The notes under the pieces were generated by a model. The model did no database searches. It had not been told where the DNA came from and saw nothing but the letters and a program-made list of their open reading frames with translations. The translations under genes were made by a program, and so were the position numbers. Below are positions 17,684 to 26,155 of a DNA stretch of 64,000 bases, one piece after another (the stretch's first letter is position 1; each line of letters begins with the position of its first letter). Source of the stretch: Planctomycetota bacterium (GTDB lineage Bacteria > Planctomycetota > UBA8742 > UBA2392); assembly GCA_019636195.1 (NCBI GenBank), contig JAHBYA010000005.1, forward strand, positions 126,174 to 190,173, in the 5' to 3' direction.

Positions 17684-18460
17684 CTATGCCCGGCGCGAGA
17701 CATTGAGCGTTGCCCAGTACGGCTGGGCCAGCACAGCCACGTTGCGGGGCGCCTTGTGGGCGGGGTTGGGGTCGGCACCGGCGCGGCGGCCGCAGCGCTG
17801 GGCGATCTCTGTGTCAAGCTCGCGCGCTTCCAGCAGGCCCGCGTCGCGGGCTTTAGCCAGCGCCGTCAGCGCGCACAGCGTTGCGTCAAGCTCGTCACTG
17901 CTGAACTTCTCGGCGCCCGGCAGCGGGTTGACCCCCAGCTCAGAAAGAATCTTGGCCATCAGCTTGTCATTGCGCTGGTTTTTGTCGTCGGCTTTCCAGC
18001 CGCTGTGGCCGTGGTGCGCGGCGCCGCCGACGTACTGGCCCTTGAACGCAAGCAGCTCAATCGTCGCGCGCGGGCAGGCCTCGACAAAGCGGTCGGCAAA
18101 GTCCGTGGCTGCCAGCATGGCGCGAAAGCGCGTGCCGAACTCGCCGATGCGGTCGGTGACGGGGGCGTCGCCGTAGAAAGCGAAGTCGATGGGCCGGTGC
18201 GTCAACTCCCAGACCAGCGCGGCATTGCTGCCAAGGCCCGCAACATCCAGCGCAAGGTCAACGCCGATCGGTGCGGGCAGCTCAAGCAGCCAGGCGCGCC
18301 ATGCCGCAAACAGCTCGCCCAGGTTGTCGGACAGCTTGATGCCGCCCAGGCGCGCCGGTGAAAGTTCGACATGAACGCCGTCGGCTGTGACGGTTGCGAC
18401 CGCGACCAGCGGCCTGCGGGTTGCATTGAATGCACCCAGATTGATGCCTGATGCCTGCAT
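17684..18460 (-). CDS. DUF429-like protein (predicted RNase-H-fold nuclease family)
   Basis: 258 residues, no signal peptide. An N-terminal strand set (INLGAFNATRRPLVAVATV, later IGVDLALDVAGLGSN) is followed by ERTIELLAF-like ATIELLAFKGQYVG and the helical SDELDATLCALTALAKARDAG. This order of an acidic strand, an E-x-x-P/L-x-x-x-YK-like box and an L-D-A-x-x-C-A-x-T-A helix resembles DUF429. Members are predicted nucleases without an established role. It lies 62 bases upstream of E1 beta on the same strand. The assignment rests on motif resemblance only. Confidence 0.5.
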   Translation of the reverse strand: MQASGINLGAFNATRRPLVAVATVTADGVHVELSPARLGGIKLSDNLGELFAAWRAWLLELPAPIGVDLALDVAGLGSNAALVWELTHRPIDFAFYGDAPVTDRIGEFGTRFRAMLAATDFADRFVEACPRATIELLAFKGQYVGGAAHHGHSGWKADDKNQRNDKLMAKILSELGVNPLPGAEKFSSDELDATLCALTALAKARDAGLLEARELDTEIAQRCGRRAGADPNPAHKAPRNVAVLAQPYWATLNVSRRA

Positions 18461-18579
18461 GCGGAACTTCTAGCAGTTGGCACGCTTACGTAAACCGTTC
18501 GATATTTGGCAGTTTCACGGAACGCATTGGCCCGCTTGAGGGTTCAATCATGCATACCTTTGGACTAAGGAGATCGCAG

Positions 18580-19305
18580 ATGAAAGTGCTGGGTTGGATC
18601 ATGTTGCCGGCAATCGCGCTGGCCCTCACCCTTGGTGCCGCGTGGGCCCAGGACGCCGAGAAAAATCCTGAAAAGAAGGGCGACGCCAGGTCTGAAGACA
18701 AGCCGGCCGCAGGCAAAGACAGCGAGAAACCAAAAGATGTCGGCGAAGCCGAGCCGGAGTTCGCGACCGTGGGCAAGAAGGCGCCGGCCTTTACGCTGAA
18801 GAACGCGGACGGCAAAGAGGTCAAGCTGTCTGACTACGCGGGAAAGATTGTCGTGCTTGAGTGGATCAACCTCGACTGCCCGTGGTGCAAGGCCCACTAC
18901 GACGACAAGGACGAGCTGGTCAAGCAGCAAAAGAAGCTGCGCGAAGACGGCGGCGAATGGCTCGTGATCTGCAGCAGCGGCAAGGGCAAGCAGGGCCACT
19001 TTGAGGGCGAAACGCTGGCTGGCCGCATCAAGAAGGCGGGGCTTGAGAACAGCAAGTACCTGATCGACACCGACGGCGCGGTCGGCAAGCAGTACAAAGC
19101 CGCCACCACGCCCCATGCCTACGTAATCGACAAAGAAGGCGTGCTGCGCTACGCGGGTGCGCTGGACAACCTGCCGGCGCAACGTCGCAGCAAGGCTGAC
19201 CCGGTCAACTATGTGGCCGATGCGGTCAAGGCGCTGCTGGACGGCAAAGAAGTCGCGACCACGGAAGTGAAGCCCTACGGCTGAGCGGTCAAGTACGCAA
19301 ACTAG
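18580..19305 (+). CDS. Secreted thioredoxin-fold redoxin, selenoprotein with C-terminal Sec
   Basis: 241 residues if TGA 19282-19284 is read as selenocysteine (U235), with TAG 19303-19305 as the stop. ATG 18580 has AAGGAG seven bases upstream. An export signal ends near AWAQ (24). A Lys/Glu-rich linker runs to ~60, and a TlpA/AhpC-like domain follows with the redox pair C100-P-W-C103 (LEWINLDCPWCKAHYDD). Codons after the TGA read AVKYAN, so the tail is KPYG-U-AVKYAN. Related redoxins in Planctomycetota and Bacteroidota end in a conserved G-C-[ST]-[IV]-K-[WY] tail, from memory, which puts Sec at a conserved Cys. A GU-loop hairpin starts 20 nt later. Probable role: thiol-disulfide or peroxide reduction in the envelope. 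Confidence 0.85.
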
Positions 19306-19318
19306 CGCCGGTCGGCGC
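19305..19318 (+). promoter_or_regulatory. Candidate bacterial SECIS hairpin after the redoxin TGA
   Basis: GCGCC-GGUC-GGCGC: a five-pair stem with a four-base loop containing GU. The stem starts 20 nt after TGA 19282-19284, placing the GU at +30/+31 from the U. It overlaps the TAG stop by one base and is separate from the terminator stem that follows. Confidence 0.55.
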
Positions 19319-19326
19319 CGAAAGGG

Positions 19327-19361
19327 ATCGGGCTCCGCGCAGCGGGGCCCGATTGCTTTTC
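19327..19361 (+). terminator. Rho-independent terminator of the redoxin gene
   Basis: ATCGGGC...GCCCGAT stem with an inner TCCGC/GCGG pairing, followed by TGCTTTT. It lies beyond the TAG stop and the SECIS-like hairpin, consistent with the longer reading frame. Confidence 0.75.
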
Positions 19362-19418
19362 ACACGTTTGCGTTCCGCGCCCGGTATGTATGCTGTGGGC
19401 ACACGAAAGGGGGTACGC

Positions 19419-19766
19419 ATGCTTTGGGAAGTGATGGGGCTCGCCAGCAAGCGCGAAGGCGCCAAGATTTCCGCGCTGGAAGCCAAGACCAACTGGAAGC
19501 TTGAAGACGCGCAGGGCGACATCCGCGAACTGCAGCACGAGATTGAACAGCTCAACCTGATGGTCAAGGCGCTTGCCACCATCTGCCAGCAGAACGGGGT
19601 GTTCACCGAAAACCAGTTCAAGGACCTGGTCGATTTCATTGACATCCAGGATGGCGTGCTTGACGGCAAGTCCAAGAAAGAAGTTCAGCCGCGTACCTGC
19701 CCCAAGTGCAACCGCCAGAACCAGCGGCTGGCCAGGAAGTGCATGTGGTGTGAAGCCGACCTGTAG
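19419..19766 (+). CDS. Coiled-coil protein with C-terminal zinc ribbon
   Basis: 115 residues from ATG 19419, with AAAGGGGG six bases upstream. Residues ~10-75 are a charged, heptad-like helix (KISALEAKTNWKLEDAQGDI and on), suggesting a coiled coil. The last 25 residues hold a four-Cys zinc ribbon (CPKCNRQN...CMWC). It is soluble, with no recognised family. The zinc ribbon may bind nucleic acid or another protein; that is inference. Confidence 0.65.
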   Translation: MLWEVMGLASKREGAKISALEAKTNWKLEDAQGDIRELQHEIEQLNLMVKALATICQQNGVFTENQFKDLVDFIDIQDGVLDGKSKKEVQPRTCPKCNRQNQRLARKCMWCEADL

Positions 19767-19792
19767 GCCGGCGCAGCAAGCCCGAGTGATTC

Positions 19793-19822
19793 GGCCCCGC
19801 GTTGTTGCGCGGGGCCGGTGTT
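19793..19822. terminator. Terminator between converging genes
   Basis: GGCCCCGC-GTTGTTGC-GCGGGGCC followed by GGTGTTTT, between the zinc-ribbon gene and E1 alpha. Confidence 0.7.
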
Positions 19823-19823
19823 T

Positions 19824-20918
19824 TCAGCGGTACTTTTTCTCGTACAGGTGGGCGTCGTCCATGTGGGCCGGGTGGCGCTCGGGGGCGTACACGCCCTGCA
19901 GCACGGTTTTCGGGTCGGGCTTGGGCTGCTGCATGACCCATTCCTCGGCGGCTTCGATGTCGGCGCGGATTTTGGCGGTCATATCGTTGATGCCGTCGTC
20001 GTCGATGTAGCCCAGCTCTTTCAGGTAGTCGGCGTAGCGCGTCAGCGGGTCGTTCTTTTCCCAGTACTCGAGCACGTCTTTAGGCACATACTTGGCGGGG
20101 TCGTGCTCGGCGTGGCCCTTGCGCCGGAAAGTGATGACTTCAAACAGTTGCGTGCCTTGCCCCGCGCGGGCGCGGTCAATGGCGTCGCGGCTGGTCTCGT
20201 ACACCGCGTTGGCGTCGTTGCCGTCGATGGTGACGGCGTGCTTGATGCCATAGCCGACGGCTTTGTCTGAGAATCTTTCTGCGGCGCATTGCTGGCTGGT
20301 CGGTGTGCTGTAGGCGTACTGGTTGTTCTCTATGATCACGACCAGGGGGGCCTTCATCACGGCGGCAAAGTTGACATCTTCGTGAAACTCGCCGGTGCTG
20401 GTGCTGCCCTCACCGATCCAGGTCAGGGCCACGCGCTTCTGGCCCTTGAGGCGCGCCGCCAGCACAAAGCCGCTGCACAGCGCGATGCTGCAACCGAGCA
20501 TGGAAATGGGCGCGATAATGCCGTAGCGCAAGTCGCCCATGTGGGTGTTGCCGTCGCGCCCGCCGGTGGGGCTGTTGATGCGATACATGTAGTTGGCCAG
20601 GAAGTCGCGCGGCGGCAGGCCTTTGACCAGTGTGCTGCCCGCGTTGCGAATCATGGGCGCGATGATGTCCTGCTGCTCAAGGGCGAACGTGCTGGCGCAG
20701 CTGGTGGCCTCCTGCCCAAGGCTGGAAAAGGCGGCGCCGATCACGAGGCCGCGCCGGTACAGCAGGCTGATCTTGTTGTCGAACTCGCGGTTCAGCACCA
20801 TCCAGCGAAACATCTCAAGCTGCTGCTCACGGGTAAGGCGCGTCTCTAGTTGAATGTTGCCCGCGCGCGAGTGGGTTTCACGTTTGGTAACTTTGGGTGG
20901 TGTCTTGGCTTTGGCCAT
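19824..20918 (-). CDS. pdhA: 2-oxoacid dehydrogenase E1 alpha subunit (pyruvate dehydrogenase type)
   Basis: 364 residues from ATG 20918 (MAKAKTPPKVTKRETHSRAG). The thiamine diphosphate motif is visible as GEGSTSTGEFHEDVNFAAVM ending ...ENN, with a Glu where many E1 enzymes have Asp (GDG). The phosphate-binding and phosphorylation-loop regions follow (FRRKGHAEHDPAKY). It pairs with the beta subunit at 16641-17621; together they form the E1 heterotetramer. In most genomes alpha and beta are adjacent, but here they are 2.2 kb apart with the selenoredoxin and other genes between. Lipoate-linked E3 and lipB lie further upstream. Confidence 0.9.
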   Translation of the reverse strand: MAKAKTPPKVTKRETHSRAGNIQLETRLTREQQLEMFRWMVLNREFDNKISLLYRRGLVIGAAFSSLGQEATSCASTFALEQQDIIAPMIRNAGSTLVKGLPPRDFLANYMYRINSPTGGRDGNTHMGDLRYGIIAPISMLGCSIALCSGFVLAARLKGQKRVALTWIGEGSTSTGEFHEDVNFAAVMKAPLVVIIENNQYAYSTPTSQQCAAERFSDKAVGYGIKHAVTIDGNDANAVYETSRDAIDRARAGQGTQLFEVITFRRKGHAEHDPAKYVPKDVLEYWEKNDPLTRYADYLKELGYIDDDGINDMTAKIRADIEAAEEWVMQQPKPDPKTVLQGVYAPERHPAHMDDAHLYEKKYR

Positions 20919-21038
20919 GGCGCGAATATGTACGCGGTGTGCGCTTGAGGCAAGGGGCTTTGCGCCGTTCACATTTTGTTTGCATTGCTCAGGGCGCGAT
21001 TGATCATTGATCGCTCTTCCCGATACCACTGGAGATCT

Positions 21039-21740
21039 ATGCGTATCCTCACGGTGTGCGCGCTGGCGCTGATGCTGGCTGCGTGCGGCGGCGGCGGTAA
21101 ACAGAAGTCAAGCGACCTGCGCGATCCTGACACCGATTTCACGGTCAAGCCGCGCAACGACGAAGGCGGCAACAAGTCTTCGTCCGGCAAATCCAACAAG
21201 TCCGGCAGCGACGGCGGCGCGAACAAGGCCGCCAACGGCGGCGACAGCGGCAGCGGCGACACAGGCAAGCCGCAACCCGACCCTGAACCCGTGATCGACA
21301 AGCCGCTCGCCCGCACCGACATCGAGGGCAAAGTCACCGAGTTTCATCACGTGGTCGCGCTGTGGGACGAAGTCAACCACGCCGTCCGGTTTGTCGCGTC
21401 CACCAAGGCCATCCCAGCCGACCAGCTTGAACGTCTGCGCATCGGCGAGCCGCTGGAGGGCGAAACACCGCACTTCATGCTGTCGTTCGTGCTGGAAGAA
21501 GGCACGACGACCATGAACAAGGCCAAGGTCGAAAACTGGTTTTACGACTTTCACTGGCTGACTTCGCTGAGCCCGATGTCGCTGCGCAACATCGGCAAAG
21601 AGTCGATCAGCGTCATGAACGGCAAAGCCAAGGTCGGCGAAACGCTGAAGCTGGTGATCGACTTCAAGAGTGAAAAGGTCAAAGACGCGCCCGCCGAGAA
21701 GATTCACTTCGACGTGCAGTTCGAGATCAAGCTGCAATAG
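21039..21740 (+). CDS. Lipoprotein, 233 residues
   Basis: ATG 21039 has GGAG close upstream. The signal and lipobox are MRILTVCALALMLAAC. A low-complexity linker rich in Gly, Ser, Lys and Asp follows (to about residue 80), then a compact domain (IEGKVTEFHHVVALWDEVNH ... IHFDVQFEIKLQ). The domain is not recognised. It should be an outer-surface or periplasmic lipoprotein. It diverges from E1 alpha and converges on lipB, ending two bases from it. Confidence 0.7.
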   Translation: MRILTVCALALMLAACGGGGKQKSSDLRDPDTDFTVKPRNDEGGNKSSSGKSNKSGSDGGANKAANGGDSGSGDTGKPQPDPEPVIDKPLARTDIEGKVTEFHHVVALWDEVNHAVRFVASTKAIPADQLERLRIGEPLEGETPHFMLSFVLEEGTTTMNKAKVENWFYDFHWLTSLSPMSLRNIGKESISVMNGKAKVGETLKLVIDFKSEKVKDAPAEKIHFDVQFEIKLQ

Positions 21741-21742
21741 GC

Positions 21743-22450
21743 CTATCGCGAAAACTCGTCAATGAACGCCGCGACCACGCGCGCGCGCACGTCGGCCATG
21801 TCGGGCGCGGCGCCCAGCAGGCTTTCAAGGCTGGTGACGCCGCGACCTTCAAGGCCGCAGGGCACAATGTGCTCAAACCACGGCAGGCAGGCGCTGCCCA
21901 CGTTCAGGGCAAAGCCGTGCATCGTGCACCACTTGCGCACGCGCACGCCAAGGGCGGCAACTTTGAACAGTTCCGGGTTCTGAGTTCCGGGTTCCGCATT
22001 GACAGCATTTGAACCCGGAACCCCGAACCCGGAACTCTGAACCCACACCCCCGTCGCGCCGGGCACGCGCTCGCCGACAATGCCGTAGCCCGCCAGCACC
22101 TTGATGATCATCTCTTCCAGCCCGCGCATGTACTTGTGCAGGTCGCGCCCGCAGCGCAGGCCGGCCAGGTTCACGATCGGGTAGCCGGTAAGCTGGCCCG
22201 GGCCGTGGTAGGTCACTTCGCCGCCGCGTTCGACCTCAAACACGTCGGCCCCCAGCGCGCGCAATGCCTCTGCGCCCGCCTTCAGGTGCGCCGGGTCAGT
22301 CCGCTTGCCCCAGGTGTACACCGGCTCATGCTCAACCAGCAGCAGTGTATCGCCGATTTCGCCGGCAATGCGCCGCTCAAGAAGCTGCTGTTGCAGCTCC
22401 CAGACCGGCGTGTACGCCCGCCGCCCCAACCATTGCACATCCAGTTCCAT
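21743..22450 (-). CDS. lipB: Lipoyl(octanoyl) transferase LipB, with an in-frame repeat-derived insertion
   Basis: 235 residues from ATG 22450. LipB moves octanoyl from acyl carrier protein to lipoyl domains, the first step of lipoate attachment for 2-oxoacid dehydrogenases such as the one encoded nearby. Family blocks are RGGEVTYHGPGQLTGYPI, the catalytic Lys163 in KVAALGVRV and the catalytic Cys198 in HIVPCGLEGRGVTSL. Residues ~138-161, just before Lys163, have no counterpart in typical LipB. They are encoded by an inverted repeat (21970-22044) that keeps the frame. The active-site residues are intact, so the enzyme is probably functional. Confidence 0.92.
   Translation of the reverse strand: MELDVQWLGRRAYTPVWELQQQLLERRIAGEIGDTLLLVEHEPVYTWGKRTDPAHLKAGAEALRALGADVFEVERGGEVTYHGPGQLTGYPIVNLAGLRCGRDLHKYMRGLEEMIIKVLAGYGIVGERVPGATGVWVQSSGFGVPGSNAVNAEPGTQNPELFKVAALGVRVRKWCTMHGFALNVGSACLPWFEHIVPCGLEGRGVTSLESLLGAAPDMADVRARVVAAFIDEFSR
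21970..22044. repeat. Inverted repeat inserted within lipB
   Basis: The left arm (21970-21996) is built of GTTCCGGGTT/GTTCTGAGTTCC units. The right arm (22017-22044) is its approximate reverse complement (AACCCGGAACTCTGAACCC). The spacer is about 20 bases. The element encodes an extra Gly/Asn/Pro-rich loop in LipB. Confidence 0.75.
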
Positions 22451-22581
22451 GCAGCCATTGAACCCTTGTTCGTCCGCGGGGGAAGCCGCGGCCGCGGGGA
22501 TGCCCCTGGCCGCCAAATTTCCCGCGACTTTGCCCGGCGCCTTCCTAACCTGACGCTTCACTTTCCCTGGAGAATCAAGCC

Positions 22582-22965
22582 ATGCGCAAGACTGCCGGTC
22601 TGCTTGCTGTTGTGTTGCTGCTTCTCGCCGCCGGGTGCAGCGCCCCCGCCGACGAGCCCGCCAAGAAATGGGTTGCCTTCCTGGACAAGCACAAGGCGCT
22701 CGTCAACGAAGACAAGTTCAAGGTCGATGACTTCAAGAAAGAAGGCCAGCCGATCGTCGATGAACTGAAAAAGCACCGCGACCCCAAAGAAGGCAAGATC
22801 CTGATGACCCAGGAAGTGCTGGACGAATGGAACCGCGCCGCGGAACAGTTCATCAAGGCCGCGCAGGACAAGCTGAACCTTGAGGCGATCAACGCGGTCA
22901 AGACCTTCGCCGACGAAATCTCCGGCAAGGAGCCTGCCCCGTCCAACGCGCCCGCCAACGGATGA
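22582..22965 (+). CDS. Lipoprotein, 127 residues
   Basis: A signal peptide with lipobox (MRKTAGLLAVVLLLLAAGC) is followed by a charged, Lys/Glu/Asp-rich helical domain (KKWVAFLDKHKALVNEDKFK ... NRAAEQFIKAAQDKLNLEAI). ATG 22582 follows a CCTGGAGAATCAAGCC leader with GGAG nine bases away. No family is recognised; it is probably a small envelope protein. It diverges from lipB and is followed by a strong terminator shared with converging lpdA. Confidence 0.7.
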   Translation: MRKTAGLLAVVLLLLAAGCSAPADEPAKKWVAFLDKHKALVNEDKFKVDDFKKEGQPIVDELKKHRDPKEGKILMTQEVLDEWNRAAEQFIKAAQDKLNLEAINAVKTFADEISGKEPAPSNAPANG

Positions 22966-22974
22966 GCCGCTATT

Positions 22975-23008
22975 GCAGCGGGGCGGCCGGCAAGGCCGCC
23001 CCCGCTGC
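22975..23008. terminator. Bidirectional terminator-like hairpin
   Basis: GCAGCGGGGCGGCC / GGCCGCCCCCGCTGC arms around a short GGCAA loop, between the lipoprotein gene and lpdA. Confidence 0.65.
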
Positions 23009-23022
23009 GTCTGTGCCACCGC

Positions 23023-24462
23023 CTACAGGTGCACGCACTCGTCTTCGGCCACCGCTGCCGCTTCCATGATTGCTTCTGACAGCGTGGGGTGCGGGTGCAC
23101 GGCGCGGATCAGGCTGTGGCTTGTGGCCTCAACGTCCATGCCCAGCACCAGTTCGCTGATCAGCTCGGTCGCTTCGCCGTGAATGATGTGCGCGCCAAGC
23201 AGCTGCCCGTACTTCTTGTCAAACAGCAGCTTCACAAAGCCGTCGTTGTCGCCCATCGCCAGCGCCTTGCCCGAAGGCTTGAACGGGAACTTGCCGACCT
23301 TGTACTCAACCTTGGCTTCCTTCAACGCGCGCTCAGTCTTGCCCACGCTGGCGATTTGCGGCTGGCAGTACGTACAGCCGGGGATCACGTCTTTCCTGAA
23401 TTCGGGCACGTCGTGCCCGGCGATTTTTTCGACGCAGGTCAGGCCTTCGTGGCTGGCCTTGTGGGCGAGCGCGGGCGCGCCCGCGACGTCGCCGATGGCG
23501 TAGATGCCCTTGACGTTGGTGCGGGCAAAGCCGTCCACGGGGATAAACCCGCGCTCGACTTTCACGCCCGCCTGCTCAAGGCCCAGCTCTTCGACGTTGC
23601 CGGTGATGCCTACGGCGACGAGGCAGTAGTCGGCCTTTATGGTTTGTTTGTCGCCCTTGCGCTCGTAGGTGACTTCGACGTGCTTGCCCTTGTTTTCGAC
23701 CTTTTCGACCTTGGTGCCGGTCAGCGATGTGATGCCCTGCTTTTTGAAGGCCTTTTCAAGCTCGCGGCTGATGTCGTCGTCTTCGACGGGTACAAGTCGA
23801 TCCATCAGCTCAAGGATCGTGACCTCGGCACCGAACGCGCGAAAGTAATACCCGAACTCGACGCCGATGGCGCCCGCGCCGATCACTACCACACTTTTGG
23901 GCTGCTCAGCCAGCACCATCGCCTCATGGTGGCCGATCACGCGCTTGCCGTCCCAGGGCATGTTTTCAAAGCGGCGGGGCCGCGCGCCCGTGGCGATGAT
24001 GATGTGTTTGGCGTTGATGGTTTCGATGACCTTGCCGGGCTTGTTGGGGCGGTCGGCCTTGTCGGCGGGGTTGTTGGCCTCGGTGACTTCGACAACGCCG
24101 GGCTTGGCGATGCGCCCGCGGCCGGTGAACTGCGTGACCTTGTGCTTCTTGAACAGGAACTGAACGCCCTTGTTGAGTTGCTCGGCGATGTCGCGGCTGC
24201 GCTTGACGACGGCTGCCATGTCGGGGTTTGCCTTGGCGACGTTGATGCCGAAGGCTTTGGCCTTGTGCTCAATGGTGTGCATGACCTCGGCACTGCGCAG
24301 CAGTGCCTTGGTCGGGATACAGCCCCAGTTCAGGCAGATGCCGCCGAAGTGCTTGTCTTCAATGCAGCAGGTTTTCAGGCCAAGCTGCGCGGCGCGAATT
24401 GCCGCCACGTAGCCGCCGGGGCCGCTGCCGATCACACACACATCAAAGTCATGAGTCGCCAT
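23023..24462 (-). CDS. lpdA: Dihydrolipoyl dehydrogenase (E3)
   Basis: 479 residues, full length. It reoxidises dihydrolipoyl groups of E2 with FAD and NAD. The FAD-binding GSGPGGYVAAIRAAQLG is at the N-terminus. The redox-active disulfide is in GGICLNWGCIPTKALL, a second dinucleotide fold is at VVVIGAGAIGVEFGYY, and the active-site His-Glu region is AVHPHPTLSEAIMEA at the C-terminus. It is the third component of the 2-oxoacid dehydrogenase set in this window; no E2 gene is seen. Confidence 0.95.
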   Translation of the reverse strand: MATHDFDVCVIGSGPGGYVAAIRAAQLGLKTCCIEDKHFGGICLNWGCIPTKALLRSAEVMHTIEHKAKAFGINVAKANPDMAAVVKRSRDIAEQLNKGVQFLFKKHKVTQFTGRGRIAKPGVVEVTEANNPADKADRPNKPGKVIETINAKHIIIATGARPRRFENMPWDGKRVIGHHEAMVLAEQPKSVVVIGAGAIGVEFGYYFRAFGAEVTILELMDRLVPVEDDDISRELEKAFKKQGITSLTGTKVEKVENKGKHVEVTYERKGDKQTIKADYCLVAVGITGNVEELGLEQAGVKVERGFIPVDGFARTNVKGIYAIGDVAGAPALAHKASHEGLTCVEKIAGHDVPEFRKDVIPGCTYCQPQIASVGKTERALKEAKVEYKVGKFPFKPSGKALAMGDNDGFVKLLFDKKYGQLLGAHIIHGEATELISELVLGMDVEATSHSLIRAVHPHPTLSEAIMEAAAVAEDECVHL

Positions 24463-24582
24463 AGGTGTCTCCCGCGCGGTTTTCTACAGGCCGCGCCGGG
24501 CACCGTAAAGCACCGAAACACCACTGCACAACGAGCCGCGACGCAGGCGCGTCGCCGCAACGCAAAGCCACGGAACTCAGGA

Positions 24583-25128
24583 TCAACGTTGATTCTGTCT
24601 GCGGCGCCGGCGGATTGCCGCAAGCGCGCCCGCGAACAGCACGCTGCCCGGCAGCATCGGCGCGCCCGCGGCGCAACCGCCGCCGCCGCTGTCCCCGCCG
24701 CCGCCACCGCCTGACGAGTTCTTCTTCACGTTGATCGTGAAGCCGGTGTTGATGGTGTTGGTGCCGTCCGAAATCGTAAGCGAAACCACATGCACTGTGC
24801 CGGCTGCGCCGAATGTGCCGGTGGGCGATGTGACAGAAAAGTTGTACGGCGTCGGTTGCAGCGGGGCGCTGAACTCGGCGTTGCCCCAGTTCACCGCGGC
24901 AGCCAGGTTGGTGACCGAAGCAGAAACAGAGACCGTCGTTCCCGGCGTGGTGTGGCTTACGTTGTACGAGATCCCCGCGCCGCCCAGCGGCTGGCCGGTG
25001 ACCACGTCCATCGAGCCGCCGGTGGGCATGGGCGTGGTGCCGAACACCGTGACGGTGATGCTGGGCGAGGCCTGCGCAGCCAGCGCGCCCGCGCACAACA
25101 GCAACATGATTGCCCCGAGAATTCGCAT
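24583..25128 (-). CDS. Secreted protein with C-terminal GGGGC-helix-Arg sorting signal
   Basis: 181 residues. A signal peptide (MRILGAIMLLLCAGALAAQA) is followed by about 110 residues of beta-rich, Thr/Ser/Val-rich sequence, probably one or two Ig-like sandwiches (VVSLTISDGTNTINTGFTIN). Then comes a tripartite tail: Gly/Ser-rich spacer ending in Cys (GGGGGGDSGGGGC), a hydrophobic helix (LPGSVLFAGALAAI) and an Arg cluster (RRRRR). The tail resembles the MYXO-CTERM/Synerg-CTERM type of surface-sorting signal. The gene at 40190-41563 ends the same way. The function of the mature domain is unknown. Confidence 0.7.
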   Translation of the reverse strand: MRILGAIMLLLCAGALAAQASPSITVTVFGTTPMPTGGSMDVVTGQPLGGAGISYNVSHTTPGTTVSVSASVTNLAAAVNWGNAEFSAPLQPTPYNFSVTSPTGTFGAAGTVHVVSLTISDGTNTINTGFTINVKKNSSGGGGGGDSGGGGCAAGAPMLPGSVLFAGALAAIRRRRRQNQR

Positions 25129-25465
25129 GTTCGCTCTCCGTTTCGTGCCGCTTGAACGTGAATTGTAAGCGCACGGTTCCGCGGGTCACGCCCAAATTGC
25201 ACGCCGCTTCCCCGCTGCACAGTTTTTCATTAGCCGACTGAAGTCACAACAGGATTTGGCGTCAAAGCAGGCACTTTGGCTGGGCGAGAGGGGGGTGGCG
25301 AGCAGCAGCACGGGGGCTGCATGTAGTCGCGGCGCAAAGCGTCGCGACCCCCGGCATTTCAGCCGTGGCTTGTGCATGGTTTGCCAATGCGCCGCACACA
25401 CCGGCATGGCTGCCGGGGCTGCTGCATGTACGGATGACGCGCCGCCAACCCGGCTTGCCTGGCCC
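25129..25465. other. Intergenic region, no gene seen
   Basis: About 340 bases between two genes on the minus strand. A hairpin GTCGCG...CGCGAC lies near 25326-25348 and could terminate the gene to its right or be a stray repeat. No open frame with coding character is visible. Confidence 0.45.
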
Positions 25466-26032
25466 CTACGCCGGCTTTCGGGTCTTGTTCAAGTTGGGGA
25501 ACAGCCGACCGATCAGGCGGCGTTGCAGGCTGGCAAGCTGGATCGCCATGCGCAGCAGCGTGACGACGGGGTCAGGGCGGCGGCGCGGGCGCTGCTGCGC
25601 GTTGTCGTACAGCGGTTCCGGGTCCGGCTTGGCGCGTACGACCTCAAGGGCCTCGCGCTTGCGGTCTTCGGGGATCAGCGCAATCGCCTTCTCGACTGTG
25701 TGCAGCACCGAGTCAACCACCACAGCCGCCCGCGACAGCATGGCGTGGGCGTCTTCGGGCGTCACCATGTGCTTGGCGGTGTCGATCAACGCCTTTGCGC
25801 CGGTCGTGACGGCGGCCACCAGCGCCGCGCCCTCGGCAACCGCGTCGCCGGGGGCGTTCAGTTCCATCATCGCCTCGACGGTCTGCTGCATCTCGCCGGC
25901 GCTGGACTCGAAGTAGTGAAGCCCGTCATTCAGCGCGTTGGGCACGACGGTGCGGTCTTGTTGCGCGAGGTGCGCTTCTTTGGCCTTGCGCTTGAAGTCT
26001 TTCAGGCGTTGCTTGCGTTGTTTCCGGTTCAT
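25466..26032 (-). CDS. Uncharacterised basic helical protein, 188 residues
   Basis: Starts at ATG 26032 with AGGAA upstream; the open frame reaches further back but only as the antisense of mog. The N-terminus is strongly basic (MNRKQRKQRLKDFKRKAKEA). The middle has Ala-rich helices (AEGAALVAAVTTGAKALIDT), and the C-terminus is basic again (QQRPRRRPDPVVTLLRMAIQ). It has no signal peptide and no recognised family. Basic ends suggest nucleic-acid or membrane contact; that is inference. It diverges from mog. Confidence 0.55.
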   Translation of the reverse strand: MNRKQRKQRLKDFKRKAKEAHLAQQDRTVVPNALNDGLHYFESSAGEMQQTVEAMMELNAPGDAVAEGAALVAAVTTGAKALIDTAKHMVTPEDAHAMLSRAAVVVDSVLHTVEKAIALIPEDRKREALEVVRAKPDPEPLYDNAQQRPRRRPDPVVTLLRMAIQLASLQRRLIGRLFPNLNKTRKPA

Positions 26033-26155
26033 GGCAGTTCCTTGTTTGAGATGCTCCGAGTGTACCGGGCATGGCGACAAACCCCGGCTGTGCGGAGTGT
26101 CGGAAACCTGCCCGTTCGGCATTGACGGGCGGTTTGCGGGTTTCAACATCGCGGC

